Source of the DNA: CAZADA01 sp964568975
GTDB taxonomy: Bacteria; Pseudomonadota; Alphaproteobacteria; Caulobacterales; Maricaulaceae
Assembly (NCBI GenBank): GCA_964568975.1
Contig: CAZMSO010000015.1
Location: forward strand, 1 to 64,000
Length of the DNA stretch: 64,000 bases
Direction of reading: 5' to 3'
Shown here: positions 8,573-16,900 of the stretch, in pieces
Position numbering within the stretch: position 1 is the first letter of the stretch
Layout of the letters: every line of letters begins with the position of its first letter
Notes under the pieces: generated by a model
What the model was told of the DNA's origin: nothing
Databases searched by the model: none
What the model saw: the letters and a program-made list of their open reading frames with translations, nothing else
Made by a program: the position numbers and the translations under genes

Positions 8573-10828
8573 CTACGCCACGGCCGCGTCAACGGCGTCG
8601 CGCAGCCGCTGCGCCGCCACGACGGTCGAGCAGGCGCGCATAGCCGCGAGAATGTGTGTGAGGTGGCGCGCATTCTCCACCTCCACATCAAAGACCATGT
8701 CATAGAAATCCGGCGCTCGGCGTGAGACGCTCACCCCGGCGATGTTGCCGCGCGAGCGGCCCACGGCGCCGCTAATCTCCGCCAACGCGCCGGGCTCGTT
8801 TTGAACCGTCGCCTCGATCCGACCGAGAGCCACGGCTTGCTGTGCGGCGGGCGTCCACCCCAAATCCAGCCAGCGTTCTTGCTCGTCCTCAAACGCAGCA
8901 AGGCGGTCGCAGTCAATGGCGTGGATCTCCACGCCCCGCTCGGGCATGCGGATGCCGACGATCCGGTCGCCCGGCAAGGGCGCGCAGCAGGGCGCGAAGT
9001 GCAGCTCAAGCCCCGGCGTCAGCCCGACGCCGCGCACATAAAGCTGAGCGTGTTCATCGGCCATGAGCTCGCGATGGGTCGGCTCCTCGCCTTCCGCAAG
9101 CCGCCCGGGGAACACGGCGTTTAAGAGCTGAGCCGCCGACAGCCCGCCCATGCCGAGCTCGCTGAACAGCGCCGTCTCATCGGGAAGCTCCAGGCGCTTC
9201 AGCGCATCCTCAAGCTTCGCCGCAGCGAGATCCAAGCCTTCCCGACGGAAGGCGTGCTCGGCGATCGCTTTGCCAATGCGTGCATACTCTTCGCGGTTGG
9301 ATTTGCGAATCAGCCGGCGGATGGCTGAGCGCGCGCGCCCGGTGATGGCGATCTCCTCCCAGCCCGGCACGGGCGCAGGCGTCGCGGAGCGAATGATCTC
9401 CACCACATCGCCGTTCTCAAGCGGCGTGCGCAAAGGCCGGGCGCGTCCGTTAATGCGCGCGCCGACGCAGGTGGCGCCGACGTCGGTGTGGACGGCGTAA
9501 GCGAAGTCGAGCGGCGTCGCGCCTTGGGGCAGGGGCACGACCCGGCCCTTGGGCGTGAAGGCGAACACTTGGTCGGTGAACATTTCGAGCTTGGCGTGCT
9601 CGAGAAACTCTTCCGGCTCCCCGCCATGTTCCAGGATTTCAACAAGGGGCGCGAGCCGCGCGAGGGGATCGCCGCCGGCGTCGCGCGCGGCCTCGGCGTC
9701 ATAGCCGTAAATGTTGTTTTTATAACACCAGTGCGCCGCCACGCCGTCTTCCGCGATGCGGTCCATCTCCGCGGTGCGGATTTGCAGCTCCACCCGCCGA
9801 TGGTCAGGGCCAAGCACTGTGGTGTGCAGCGAGCGGTAATTGTTCGGCTTGGGCGTGGAGATATAGTCCTTAAAACGCTCCGGCACGCAGCGCCAGGCGC
9901 GGTGGATCAGCCCCAAAGCCCGATAGCAATCATCAATCGTCGGCACGATGACGCGGAAAGCGTAAATGTCGGCCAGGTCTTCAAAGTCGAGCCCGCGGCG
10001 CTGCAGCTTGCGCCAAATGGAGTACGCCTTTTTTTCGCGCCCGAACACGCTGGCATCAATGCCGTGGTCTTGGAGGGTTTCCACGACGAGGCCGGACACT
10101 TCCGCCACCGCGTCCGCCCGCGCCGCCCGCGCCGCGCGCAGCCGGCGCGTCACGGATTCATACGCCGCCGGGTTGAGGTGGCGAAAGGACAAGTCCTCCA
10201 ACTCGCCGCAAATCCGGTGGACGCCCACACGCCGGGCCAGGGGCGCGTAAATCTCCAGCGTCTCCAACGCAATGCGCTCACGCTTATGGGGTTTCGGCAC
10301 GTGGTGCAGGGTGCGCATGTTGTGCAGCCGATCAGCCAGCTTCACCAACAAAACGCGCACATCCTTGGACATGGCGAGGACGAACTTCTGCAGGTTTTCG
10401 GCCTGTTTGGACTTTTCCGCGTCGCGCGCGCGCCGCCCGACTTGGCTGAGCTTGGAGAGCTTCGTCACCCCATCCACGAGCTGGGCGACATGATCGCCGA
10501 ACTCATGGGCGAGGGTGTCGAGCGTCACATCCGTGTCTTCGACGGTGTCGTGCAGCAGCGCCGTGATGATGGTGTCGGCGTCCATCCGCAACGTGGTCAA
10601 GATCTCGGCCACGCGTGTGGGATGCGTGATGTAGGCTTCGCCGGAATAGCGAGTTTGGCCGGAATGCGCGCGGCTGGCGATCTGATACGCGCGCCGGATC
10701 CGCTCGTGATCGACGCGCCGATCATAGCGCGCGACCCGCGCGGCGAGCGCCGCCCCGTCAATGACGGGTTCGGGTTGCTCAAGCGGTTGCGGAGTGGCGG
10801 CCGAAAGCGTTCGGGCCCGCGCGCGCAT
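8573..10828 (-). CDS. rsh: Bifunctional (p)ppGpp synthetase/hydrolase (Rel/SpoT homologue)
   Basis: A 751-residue long RSH protein controlling the stringent alarmone (p)ppGpp. The HD hydrolase domain is intact (near the N terminus, motifs HSGQTRYSGEAYITHP and LLHDTVEDTD). The synthetase domain follows (YAFRVIVP, YISTPKPNNYRSLHT, ELQIRT). A TGS domain (VFAFTPKGRVVPLPQGATP) and a C-terminal ACT domain come last. Alphaproteobacteria usually have one such bifunctional enzyme. ATG 10828 is used here. A TTG at 10840, directly after the rpoZ stop and with GGGAGGG about ten bases upstream, would add four residues and is also credible. It is co-transcribed with rpoZ, as in most relatives. Confidence 0.95.
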   Translation of the reverse strand: MRARARTLSAATPQPLEQPEPVIDGAALAARVARYDRRVDHERIRRAYQIASRAHSGQTRYSGEAYITHPTRVAEILTTLRMDADTIITALLHDTVEDTDVTLDTLAHEFGDHVAQLVDGVTKLSKLSQVGRRARDAEKSKQAENLQKFVLAMSKDVRVLLVKLADRLHNMRTLHHVPKPHKRERIALETLEIYAPLARRVGVHRICGELEDLSFRHLNPAAYESVTRRLRAARAARADAVAEVSGLVVETLQDHGIDASVFGREKKAYSIWRKLQRRGLDFEDLADIYAFRVIVPTIDDCYRALGLIHRAWRCVPERFKDYISTPKPNNYRSLHTTVLGPDHRRVELQIRTAEMDRIAEDGVAAHWCYKNNIYGYDAEAARDAGGDPLARLAPLVEILEHGGEPEEFLEHAKLEMFTDQVFAFTPKGRVVPLPQGATPLDFAYAVHTDVGATCVGARINGRARPLRTPLENGDVVEIIRSATPAPVPGWEEIAITGRARSAIRRLIRKSNREEYARIGKAIAEHAFRREGLDLAAAKLEDALKRLELPDETALFSELGMGGLSAAQLLNAVFPGRLAEGEEPTHRELMADEHAQLYVRGVGLTPGLELHFAPCCAPLPGDRIVGIRMPERGVEIHAIDCDRLAAFEDEQERWLDLGWTPAAQQAVALGRIEATVQNEPGALAEISGAVGRSRGNIAGVSVSRRAPDFYDMVFDVEVENARHLTHILAAMRACSTVVAAQRLRDAVDAAVA

Positions 10829-10840
10829 CGGTTCCGCCAA

Positions 10841-11200
10841 TTAGAGGCGTCCCTCCCCGCCATTATCGCGGTCGCCCTGGAGCGCGCGGAGCATGTCGCT
10901 CTCGCTCACCGCCGCGGGCCGGCGATCCTCAAGGGCCGCGCGCTCTTCCGCCGGCGCCTCGGCCTCATCCACAATTTTCACTTTTTCAAGACCCGTGATC
11001 AGGCTTTCTTCCAACGCCTGTTGGCCAATGGTTTCTTGCGCGATTTCGCGCAACGCCACGACTGGGTTTTTGTCATTGTCGCGCTCCAGCGTCACCGCCG
11101 CGCCGGCGGAAATGCTGCGCGCGCGATGGGCCGCCAAGAGCACCAGATCAAAGCGGTTCGGAATCTTTTCAATGCAATCTTCGACAGTGACGCGCGCCAT
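10841..11200 (-). CDS. rpoZ: RNA polymerase omega subunit
   Basis: A 119-residue omega subunit that helps assemble and stabilise RNA polymerase. The N-terminal signature MARVTVEDCIEKIPNRFDLV and the following LLAAHRAR segment are diagnostic. The remainder (NPVVALREIAQETI) matches the alphaproteobacterial form, followed by an acidic tail. The start ATG at 11200 has GGAG about seven bases upstream. Its stop codon abuts the beginning of rsh. This pairing fits ppGpp signalling at RNA polymerase, since omega forms part of a ppGpp-binding site in other bacteria. Confidence 0.95.
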   Translation of the reverse strand: MARVTVEDCIEKIPNRFDLVLLAAHRARSISAGAAVTLERDNDKNPVVALREIAQETIGQQALEESLITGLEKVKIVDEAEAPAEERAALEDRRPAAVSESDMLRALQGDRDNGGEGRL

Positions 11201-11225
11201 GGAGAACTCCCTAAAGAAGAGCGAG

Positions 11226-11254
11226 AGAACATCAAAAATCTAACTTTTTGTCAA
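11226..11254 (-). promoter_or_regulatory. Candidate promoter for rpoZ-rsh
   Basis: On the minus strand a perfect TTGACA (11254-11249) overlaps the last codons of folK. An AT-rich stretch with a weak -10-like TGTTCT (11231-11226) lies 17 bases downstream, about 25 bases before the rpoZ start. The -35 is excellent and the -10 poor. Confidence 0.35.
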
Positions 11255-11805
11255 TCATGTCTGCGCGGCGCCGGCCAGCATGGGAGACGGCGAACGCCGG
11301 CGCGGGCCTCGTCAGGCAAACGCGCCCACACCTCAGCCACCTTCTCGCCCGTGGGCGGCCACCGCCAGCCCGGGGCGACGTCGCGCAGCGGCGCCAGCAC
11401 GAACGCCCGCTCAACCGCGCGCGGGTGGGGCAATTCTAAGCGGTCCCCCGGCGCGCCGCAAACGCGCCCCCCGACGTCAATCAGGTCCAGGTCCAAGGTG
11501 CGGCTCGCCCACCGCACATTGCGTTCGCGCCCAAACTCAACCTCGATCGCGAGAATCTCGTGCAGCAACTGGTAAGCATCCATTGACGTGTTCAAACGCA
11601 TCACGGCATTGACATAAGCCGGCGCGTGCGGGTCCGGCCACGCCACGCTGCGCCACAAGCCGGAAAAGGCGGCTTCCTCGCCAAGCGCTGTGAGGCGTTT
11701 TAACGCCGTGCGCACAGTGATGGCGGGAGATGCGCCCTGAAATGACAGGTTGGCCCCCAACGCAATCAGCGCGGTCGTCTTTTGGCTGGGTGAATGTGCG
11801 GCCAT
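11251..11805 (-). CDS. folK: 2-amino-4-hydroxy-6-hydroxymethyldihydropteridine pyrophosphokinase
   Basis: A 184-residue HPPK enzyme that transfers pyrophosphate from ATP to 6-hydroxymethyl-7,8-dihydropterin in folate synthesis. Family landmarks are the N-terminal IALGANL, the RTLDLDLID metal/ATP-binding motif and LPHPRAVERAFVLAPL. The frame is open upstream to 11826, but ATG 11805 gives the usual N terminus. The folate partner folP is not adjacent. The divergent NYN gene starts only 22 bases away, so the two promoters must overlap this gene or each other. Confidence 0.92.
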   Translation of the reverse strand: MAAHSPSQKTTALIALGANLSFQGASPAITVRTALKRLTALGEEAAFSGLWRSVAWPDPHAPAYVNAVMRLNTSMDAYQLLHEILAIEVEFGRERNVRWASRTLDLDLIDVGGRVCGAPGDRLELPHPRAVERAFVLAPLRDVAPGWRWPPTGEKVAEVWARLPDEARAGVRRLPCWPAPRRHD

Positions 11806-11827
11806 TATAAGAAAGGTAGACACCAAT

Positions 11828-12406
11828 ATGACATTTTATCCGAACGAGCGCTTGGCCCTCTTTATTGATGGCGCGAATTTTTATTCCAGCGCGCGGGCCC
11901 TGGGCTTCGACATTGATTTCAAACGCCTTCTGGATGAGTTTCGCAAGCGGGGTCGTTTGGTCCGCGCCTCATATTACACGGCGTTGGTCGAGGAACAGGA
12001 CCGGTTTTCGCCCATCAAGCCCCTCGTGGATTGGCTGGATTACAACGGCTTCAACGTCGTCACGAAGCCGGCGCGGGCGTTCACCGATTCCAACGGCCAC
12101 CGCCGGGTGCGCGGCGATATGGATGTGGAGTTGTGCGTCGACGCGATGGAGGCCGCCCAATGGGCCGATCACATCGTGATCTTCAGCGGCGACGGGGATT
12201 TCCGCCGGGTCGTGGAGGCGTTGCAGCGCAAAGGCGTGCGCGTGTCGGTGGTGTCGTCTTTGCGCACGGACCCGCCGATGATTTCTGATGAGCTGCGCCG
12301 GCAAGCCGACACCTTCATCGAGCTCGCCGACCTCGCCACTCTTGTCGCGCGCGCCGCCCGCGAGCCGGCGCCGGCGCCGGTGGAGGACGAAGACGTCGAC
12401 GCGTAA
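11828..12406 (+). CDS. NYN-domain (LabA/DUF88-type) putative RNase
   Basis: A 192-residue protein made almost entirely of a NYN/PIN-like nuclease domain. Conserved acidic motifs are LFIDGANFY (first Asp), RGDMDVELCVDAM and FSGDGDFRRVV, the expected metal-binding residues. Members of this family process or degrade RNA, or act in regulation as LabA does in cyanobacteria; the substrate here is unknown. ATG 11828 is preceded by AAAGG. The frame is open further upstream but the conserved domain begins right after this ATG. The C terminus is a short Pro/Glu tail. Confidence 0.85.
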   Translation: MTFYPNERLALFIDGANFYSSARALGFDIDFKRLLDEFRKRGRLVRASYYTALVEEQDRFSPIKPLVDWLDYNGFNVVTKPARAFTDSNGHRRVRGDMDVELCVDAMEAAQWADHIVIFSGDGDFRRVVEALQRKGVRVSVVSSLRTDPPMISDELRRQADTFIELADLATLVARAAREPAPAPVEDEDVDA

Positions 12407-12475
12407 GCGGACTGCATCGGCGTGCGACGCGGTCACGGCTTGGCGAATCTGGGCTGACGGCTTTACACCGCGGCC

Positions 12476-13201
12476 ATGAGCGCCCCCCACGACGCCCCTG
12501 CGGACGCGCGTCCACCCCAGTCGCGTGGAGAACCGGCCGCTGAGCCGCCGCGCGACTGTGGGCTGTGTCCGCGGCTGGTGGCTTATCGCGCCGCCAACGC
12601 CGCTGCGGAGCCCAGCTGGTGGAACGCCCCAGCGCCTTCTTTCGGCGACCCGGACCCGCGGCTCATCGTGGTCGGTCTCGCGCCCGGGCGCATGGGGGCG
12701 AACCGCACGGGGCGGCCCTTCACGGGCGATTACGCTGGTGATGTGCTTTATCCCGCGCTGAAGGCCCATGGTTTCGCCCACGGGCCTTACGAGCCGGACA
12801 CATATGCTGCACAGGGCGATGACGGCTTGCGCCTGGATGGCGCGCTGATCACCAACGCCGTGCGCTGCGCGCCGCCGGAGAACAAGCCCACCGGCGCGGA
12901 AGCCGCGGCCTGCCGCCCGTTTCTCGCCGCGCGGCTGCGCGCTGCGCAGGGTTTGCGCGTCGTCCTCACTCTGGGCCGCATCGCCCACGACAACACGCTG
13001 CGGGCCTTAGGCAAGCGCGCGGCGGAGGCGCCCTTCGCCCATGGCGCGGAGAGGGACCTCGCGGCGCCGGCGGCGTGGCCGCACGGGCGTCTTGTGGTCA
13101 TCGCGAGCTACCACACCTCGCGCTACAATCTGAACACGCGCCGCCTGACGCCGGAGATGTTCGACGCCGTCATGGCGCGAGCCCGCCTTAGGGCGTCCTA
13201 A
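12476..13201 (+). CDS. Family 5 (UDGb-type) uracil-DNA glycosylase
   Basis: A 241-residue DNA repair enzyme that removes uracil or other deaminated bases. The first motif GLAPGRMGANRTGRPFTGD is typical of UDGb, in which the usual catalytic polar residue of motif A is absent. Four cysteines (CGLC near the N terminus, then the Cys in NAVRCAPP and the Cys in EAAACRPF) fit the 4Fe-4S cluster of families 4 and 5. The second motif reads SYHTSRYN, where relatives usually have HPS, so Thr replaces Pro. The first about 30 residues are a variable Pro/Ala tail. It stands alone between a NYN gene and a small HTH gene. Confidence 0.88.
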   Translation: MSAPHDAPADARPPQSRGEPAAEPPRDCGLCPRLVAYRAANAAAEPSWWNAPAPSFGDPDPRLIVVGLAPGRMGANRTGRPFTGDYAGDVLYPALKAHGFAHGPYEPDTYAAQGDDGLRLDGALITNAVRCAPPENKPTGAEAAACRPFLAARLRAAQGLRVVLTLGRIAHDNTLRALGKRAAEAPFAHGAERDLAAPAAWPHGRLVVIASYHTSRYNLNTRRLTPEMFDAVMARARLRAS

Positions 13202-13291
13202 ACAGGCATCGCCCCCACGCCCTGTCGCCCCGTCGCCCCACGCGGCTGCGACTCTCGCGTTCGGTCACCGAATCGTGGATTTGTCGCGGTC

Positions 13292-13534
13292 ATGAGACGT
13301 CGTGCGAAATCCAGTTCAGACGCAGAGCCGGACCACATCGCCGCTGAAGCGCTGGTGGTGGCGCTTGCGCGCCGGGGCGCGACGCCGGACGCGATTGCTG
13401 AACGCTTAGATGTCGGGCGCGACTGGGTGTCTTCTGTCCTGTTTCGCTATCGTCTGGATCCCGACGCAAGCGCTGAAATCGATCACCTTATCGCGGCGCG
13501 CGCCGGACGCCGCCGGGCCGGCGAAGCCGCGTAA
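13292..13534 (+). CDS. Small helix-turn-helix protein of unknown function
   Basis: An 80-residue protein. Its centre (LVVALARRGATPDAIAERL followed by DVGRDWVSSVLFRYRL) reads as a helix-turn-helix of the homeodomain/sigma-region-4 type. The end is Arg/Ala-rich. A small DNA-binding role is inferred from this shape alone; I know no named family for it. It is an isolated gene and base composition is like its neighbours. Confidence 0.55.
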   Translation: MRRRAKSSSDAEPDHIAAEALVVALARRGATPDAIAERLDVGRDWVSSVLFRYRLDPDASAEIDHLIAARAGRRRAGEAA

Positions 13535-13693
13535 ACGCGTCTGCCTCCGCGAGCCTCGCTGATCCCCCGCCGCCACAGACCGCGTCGCGCCATTTCGTCG
13601 CGCGACGGCGTGCGGCCTGGGGCCTCAAACGCGCGTCCGACACACTCGCGCGCGGGGCCGATGAGCGTCGCCGGTCCGCGAGGGAGCCCGTGC

Positions 13694-14371
13694 ATGAGCC
13701 GTTCGTTTTTGTTGTCGCCTGTGCTGGAGGCGTATGTGCGCGACGCCAACCGGCCCGAGCATCCCGCGCTCGGCCGCGCGCGCCGTGAGACCGCTGAGGC
13801 CTTCGCGGATCATGCGGGCATGCAGGCCAGTCCCGAATTGGCGGCGTATCTGCAGTTCTTGGTGAAACTCACGGGCGCGCGCGACGCCTTGGAAGTGGGC
13901 GTGTTCACGGGCTATTCCGCGACCGCGGTGGCTCTGGCGATGCAAGAGCGCCATCAGGGCGACGCGCGCTTGATCGCGTGCGACATCAGCGCGGAGTACA
14001 TGCGTCACGCCGCCGCTGTGTTCGACGCCGCCGGCGTGAGCGACATCATTGAGCCGCGGGTCGGCCCTGCGACAGAAAGTCTCACGCATTTGATGGAGTC
14101 CGGCGAGGCTGCGGAGTTCGACTTCGCCTTCATTGACGCTGATAAATGCGGGTATGCGGAGTATTATGAAGTCGTCCTCGCGCTGTTGCGGCCTGGCGGC
14201 CTCATGCTGTTTGACAATGTGCTGTGGGACGGCCACGTCGCGGATCTGTCCCATACCGACCGCGAAACGGAGTCCTTGCGCGCGGTGGCGATGCGCGCGC
14301 GCGATGATGAGCGCGTCGACAGCGTCTTCACCGCAATTGGCGATGGTCTGTTGATGTGCATGAAGCGGTGA
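13694..14371 (+). CDS. SAM-dependent O-methyltransferase (caffeoyl-CoA OMT-like)
   Basis: A 225-residue class I methyltransferase of the Methyltransf_3 family. The SAM-binding motif I is ALEVGVFTGYSATAVALA, the acidic motif II is IACDISAEYM, and the metal-binding signature FIDADKCGYAEYYE with LMLFDNVLWDG is typical of divalent-cation-dependent O-methyltransferases. ATG 13694 follows GAGGGAG by nine bases; a longer in-frame start at 13610 lacks support. Bacterial members act on varied catechol-like or small substrates, so the substrate is unknown. Confidence 0.88.
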   Translation: MSRSFLLSPVLEAYVRDANRPEHPALGRARRETAEAFADHAGMQASPELAAYLQFLVKLTGARDALEVGVFTGYSATAVALAMQERHQGDARLIACDISAEYMRHAAAVFDAAGVSDIIEPRVGPATESLTHLMESGEAAEFDFAFIDADKCGYAEYYEVVLALLRPGGLMLFDNVLWDGHVADLSHTDRETESLRAVAMRARDDERVDSVFTAIGDGLLMCMKR

Positions 14372-14502
14372 CGGCGTCGCCGCCCGCGCCGGCGTCGGCC
14401 GCGCCCATGGCGGGCCCATCACGTCCGCGTGGCCGGCGGCGGGCCGCCATTGCCCTGGCCCGCTGCGCGCGGTAAGCCCGCCGGCGGGAAAGCGAGAGGG
14501 CG

Positions 14503-14872
14503 ATGCTCGGTTGGTTGTTCGGCGCGCGCAAAAAGCGTGAACGTGTGCGCGAGGACGCACCGGGCGCCGGGCGTGCGCCGGAGCCTCCTGTGGCGTTGCG
14601 CGAAGACGCCTCGGCGTCCCCCGCTCATGTCGAACCGGACCCTGTCGCGCCGCCCGCCGCCCGTGTCCATGGCGACGCCCCGCCCGCTGAGGCGGCTTCG
14701 GCCGACCGCGCCGGGCCTTCCAAGGCGCCGTTAACGCCGCTGGCGTCGCCGTCGCCTACTCATGTGGAGCCCGATCCCATCATGCCTCCCGCCGCGCGCG
14801 CGGCCGCCTCGCCTGATTCCACCGCGCCCCAGTCCTCTCCGCGTCAGTCCTCTCCGCGTCAGTCCTCTCCGC
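14503..14872 (+). CDS. Pro/Ala-rich protein with QSSPR repeats, interrupted by assembly gap; may extend into mdh
   Basis: The frame opens with MLGWLFGARKKRERV, a short basic N terminus, after GCGAGAGGGCG. It continues as disordered Pro/Ala/Ser-rich sequence and enters an array of QSSPR units just before the gap. After the gap the same QSSPR phase restarts at 14973 and runs without a stop through PPDPIPPES and ASAPQENDP into the ATG of mdh. If the array is continuous, this gene and mdh form one reading frame, with mdh an internal start. The function of the Pro-rich part is unknown. The alternative is that the true gap contains a stop or frame change. Confidence 0.45.
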
Positions 14873-15017
14873 NNNNNNNNNNNNNNNNNNNNNNNNNNNN
14901 NNNNNNNNNNNNNNNNNNNNNNNNNNNNNNNNNNNNNNNNNNNNNNNNNNNNNNNNNNNNNNNNNNNNNNNNCAGTCCTCTCCGCGTCAGTCCTCTCCGC
15001 GTCAGTCCTCTCCGCCT
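14830..15017 (+). repeat. 15-bp tandem repeat array (QSSPR units) containing a 100-N assembly gap
   Basis: The unit CAGTCCTCTCCGCGT occurs about three times before (14830-14872) and three times after (14973-15017) a run of exactly 100 N at 14873-14972. For a continuous array the gap length must be 2 plus a multiple of 15. One hundred does not satisfy this, so the N run is a placeholder of unknown true length. Confidence 0.9.
14873..14972. other. Assembly gap (100 N)
   Basis: A run of exactly 100 N in the QSSPR repeat array. Its true length is unknown. Confidence 0.99.
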
Positions 15018-15170
15018 GATCCCATCCCGCCCGAAAGCGGAGGCCCCTCCGCAGAAGCTCCGCCCTCTCAAACGCCTCGTCCCCAAGCGCCTGCGCTTAC
15101 GGCCGCGACCCCGCCGCCCGCGGCGGCGGCGAGCCCCGCCCCCGCCTCTGCGCCACAGGAGAATGACCCC

Positions 15171-16133
15171 ATGCGTCGCAACAAAATCGCGCTCATTGGC
15201 GCCGGCATGATCGGCGGCACCCTGGCCCATGTGATCGCTCGTGAAGAAATGGGCGATGTGATGATGTTCGACATCAAATCAGGAATCGCGAAAGGCAAAG
15301 CGCTCGACATCGCCGAGGCTGCGCCCGTGTTCGGCAAAGACAGCGACTTGGCCGGCACCGACGCCTACGCCGACATCGCGGGGGCGGATGTGTGCATCGT
15401 CACCGCCGGCGTGCCGCGCAAGCCGGGCATGAGCCGCGACGACCTCATTGAGATCAACCTGAAAGTGATGAAAGCCGTCGGTGAAGGCGTCAAAGAACAC
15501 GCGCCCGACGCCTTCGTCATCTGCATCACCAACCCGCTGGACGCGATGGTGTGGGCGCTGCAGCAGTATTCTGGGCTGCCCCATCACATGGTCGTCGGCA
15601 TGGCCGGGGTGCTCGACAGCGCGCGCTTCCGTCACTTTTTGGCGTCGGAGTTTCACGTCTCGGCTGAAGACGTCACCGCCTTCGTGATGGGCGGGCATGG
15701 CGACACGATGGTGCCGCTTCTGCGCTATTCCACAGTGGCCGGCATTCCGGTCCCCGACCTCATCGATATGGGGTGGTCAAGCCAAGCGGAGATGGACGCC
15801 ATTATTGAGCGCACCCGCAAGGGCGGCGGTGAAATCGTGGCGCTGTTGGAGACGGGGTCGGCCTATTATGCGCCGGCGGAAAGCGCTGTGGCCATGGCGC
15901 GGTCGTATCTGCGCAACAAGCGCAGGCTTTTGCCGTGTGCGGCCTATTGCCAGGGTCAGTTCGGCGTGGAGAACATGTATGTCGGCGTGCCGGTGATCAT
16001 TGGGGCCGGCGGCGTCGAGCGGGTTGTGGAGATCCGCCTGAATGACGACGAAAAAACGATGATGGACAACTCGATTGCGGCGGTGCGCGGTCTCGTGGAG
16101 GCGTGCAAGGCGATCGATCCTGCTCTGGTGTGA
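15171..16133 (+). CDS. mdh: Malate dehydrogenase
   Basis: A 320-residue NAD-dependent malate dehydrogenase of the lactate-dehydrogenase-like type usual in alphaproteobacteria; it oxidises malate to oxaloacetate in the TCA cycle. The Rossmann motif is KIALIGAGMIGG. The mobile-loop PRKPGMSRDDL carries substrate-binding arginines, ITNPLDAM follows, and the catalytic His lies in MGGHGDTMVP. ATG 15171 has AGGAG eight to nine bases upstream (in CACAGGAGAATGACCCC). The preceding Pro-rich reading frame enters this gene in frame without a stop, so a longer N-terminally extended product is possible. Confidence 0.95.
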   Translation: MRRNKIALIGAGMIGGTLAHVIAREEMGDVMMFDIKSGIAKGKALDIAEAAPVFGKDSDLAGTDAYADIAGADVCIVTAGVPRKPGMSRDDLIEINLKVMKAVGEGVKEHAPDAFVICITNPLDAMVWALQQYSGLPHHMVVGMAGVLDSARFRHFLASEFHVSAEDVTAFVMGGHGDTMVPLLRYSTVAGIPVPDLIDMGWSSQAEMDAIIERTRKGGGEIVALLETGSAYYAPAESAVAMARSYLRNKRRLLPCAAYCQGQFGVENMYVGVPVIIGAGGVERVVEIRLNDDEKTMMDNSIAAVRGLVEACKAIDPALV

Positions 16134-16158
16134 GCGGGCTGATCGGGAAGGGGATGAC

Positions 16159-16881
16159 ATGATCCGCGGGCGTGGCGCGGCCGGTTTGGCCGCCGTCGTA
16201 ATGATGGCGATTTTGGGTCTCGGCGCGGGCGCGGGCCTGGCGCGCGACAATGGCGATGCGTCAAAGCCGCACGGCGATGACCTGGCGCCACGCGAGTTGG
16301 CTGAGGCGATGGAGCTTGGCCCGCCCGTCGGCTCGCCGATCACGCGCGCTGTGTTCGGGGCCGATCACACAGGCGCTTTTAAAGATTTCGACGACCTCGC
16401 CGGCCCGCGGGGGCTGGTGTTGGTGTTTGTCCGCTCCGTCGATTGGTGTCCGATTTGCCAGATCGAGACGATGCAAGTCGCCGAGCGCCACGCCGATTTC
16501 CGTGTGCGCGAGGTGGGCTTGGCCTTTGTCAGCCATGATTCACCGGAAGACGCGGCGGAGTTCGTGGCCGCGGAGTTGACCGACGCCACGCCGCTTTTGG
16601 CGGCGAAAAACGACGACTTGATCGAGCGTCTGTCTCTGGTCGACCCGACATTTCCCGAAACGAACCGCTATTATGGGGCGGCGTTTCCCACCGCTCTCAT
16701 CATCGACGCGGAAGGGATCGTGCGCGCCAAACTCTTTCTGGAGGCGCCGCCGGCGGATTATTACGGCACTGGCCAAAGCCTGACGGCGGCGGGCTATGAC
16801 TGGCAGGCCCAGATCGATGAGGTTCTCGCCTTGGTGGACGCCGCGTTCTGGCCCGACGAGGACGGAAACCGCGACGGTTAG
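16159..16881 (+). CDS. Secreted thioredoxin-fold redoxin with CPIC motif
   Basis: A 240-residue protein with a signal peptide (MIRGRGAAGLAAVVMMAIL, cleavage probably after GLA near residue 33). A thioredoxin/AhpC-TSA-like fold follows. The redox motif is in VRSVDWCPICQIE. FVSHDSPEDAA, FPETNRYYG and FPTALIIDAEG are further fold landmarks. It would act in the periplasm as a thiol-disulfide or peroxide-reacting protein; the exact reaction is unknown. ATG 16159 has GGAAGGGG upstream. It lies 25 bases after mdh and is paralogous to the gene at 17702. Confidence 0.8.
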   Translation: MIRGRGAAGLAAVVMMAILGLGAGAGLARDNGDASKPHGDDLAPRELAEAMELGPPVGSPITRAVFGADHTGAFKDFDDLAGPRGLVLVFVRSVDWCPICQIETMQVAERHADFRVREVGLAFVSHDSPEDAAEFVAAELTDATPLLAAKNDDLIERLSLVDPTFPETNRYYGAAFPTALIIDAEGIVRAKLFLEAPPADYYGTGQSLTAAGYDWQAQIDEVLALVDAAFWPDEDGNRDG

Positions 16882-16900
16882 GCCGCGCAGGAGGCGCGTC

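Noticed and set aside
9488..11575. Long plus-strand open frame (695 codons) opposite rsh and rpoZ
   Set aside because: It is antisense to two unmistakable genes, and its sequence is low-quality Arg/His/Gln-rich.
14873..14972. Treating the 100 N as real sequence length when judging the reading frame
   Set aside because: The repeat phase on both sides shows 100 is a placeholder, so frame-based conclusions across it are only conditional.
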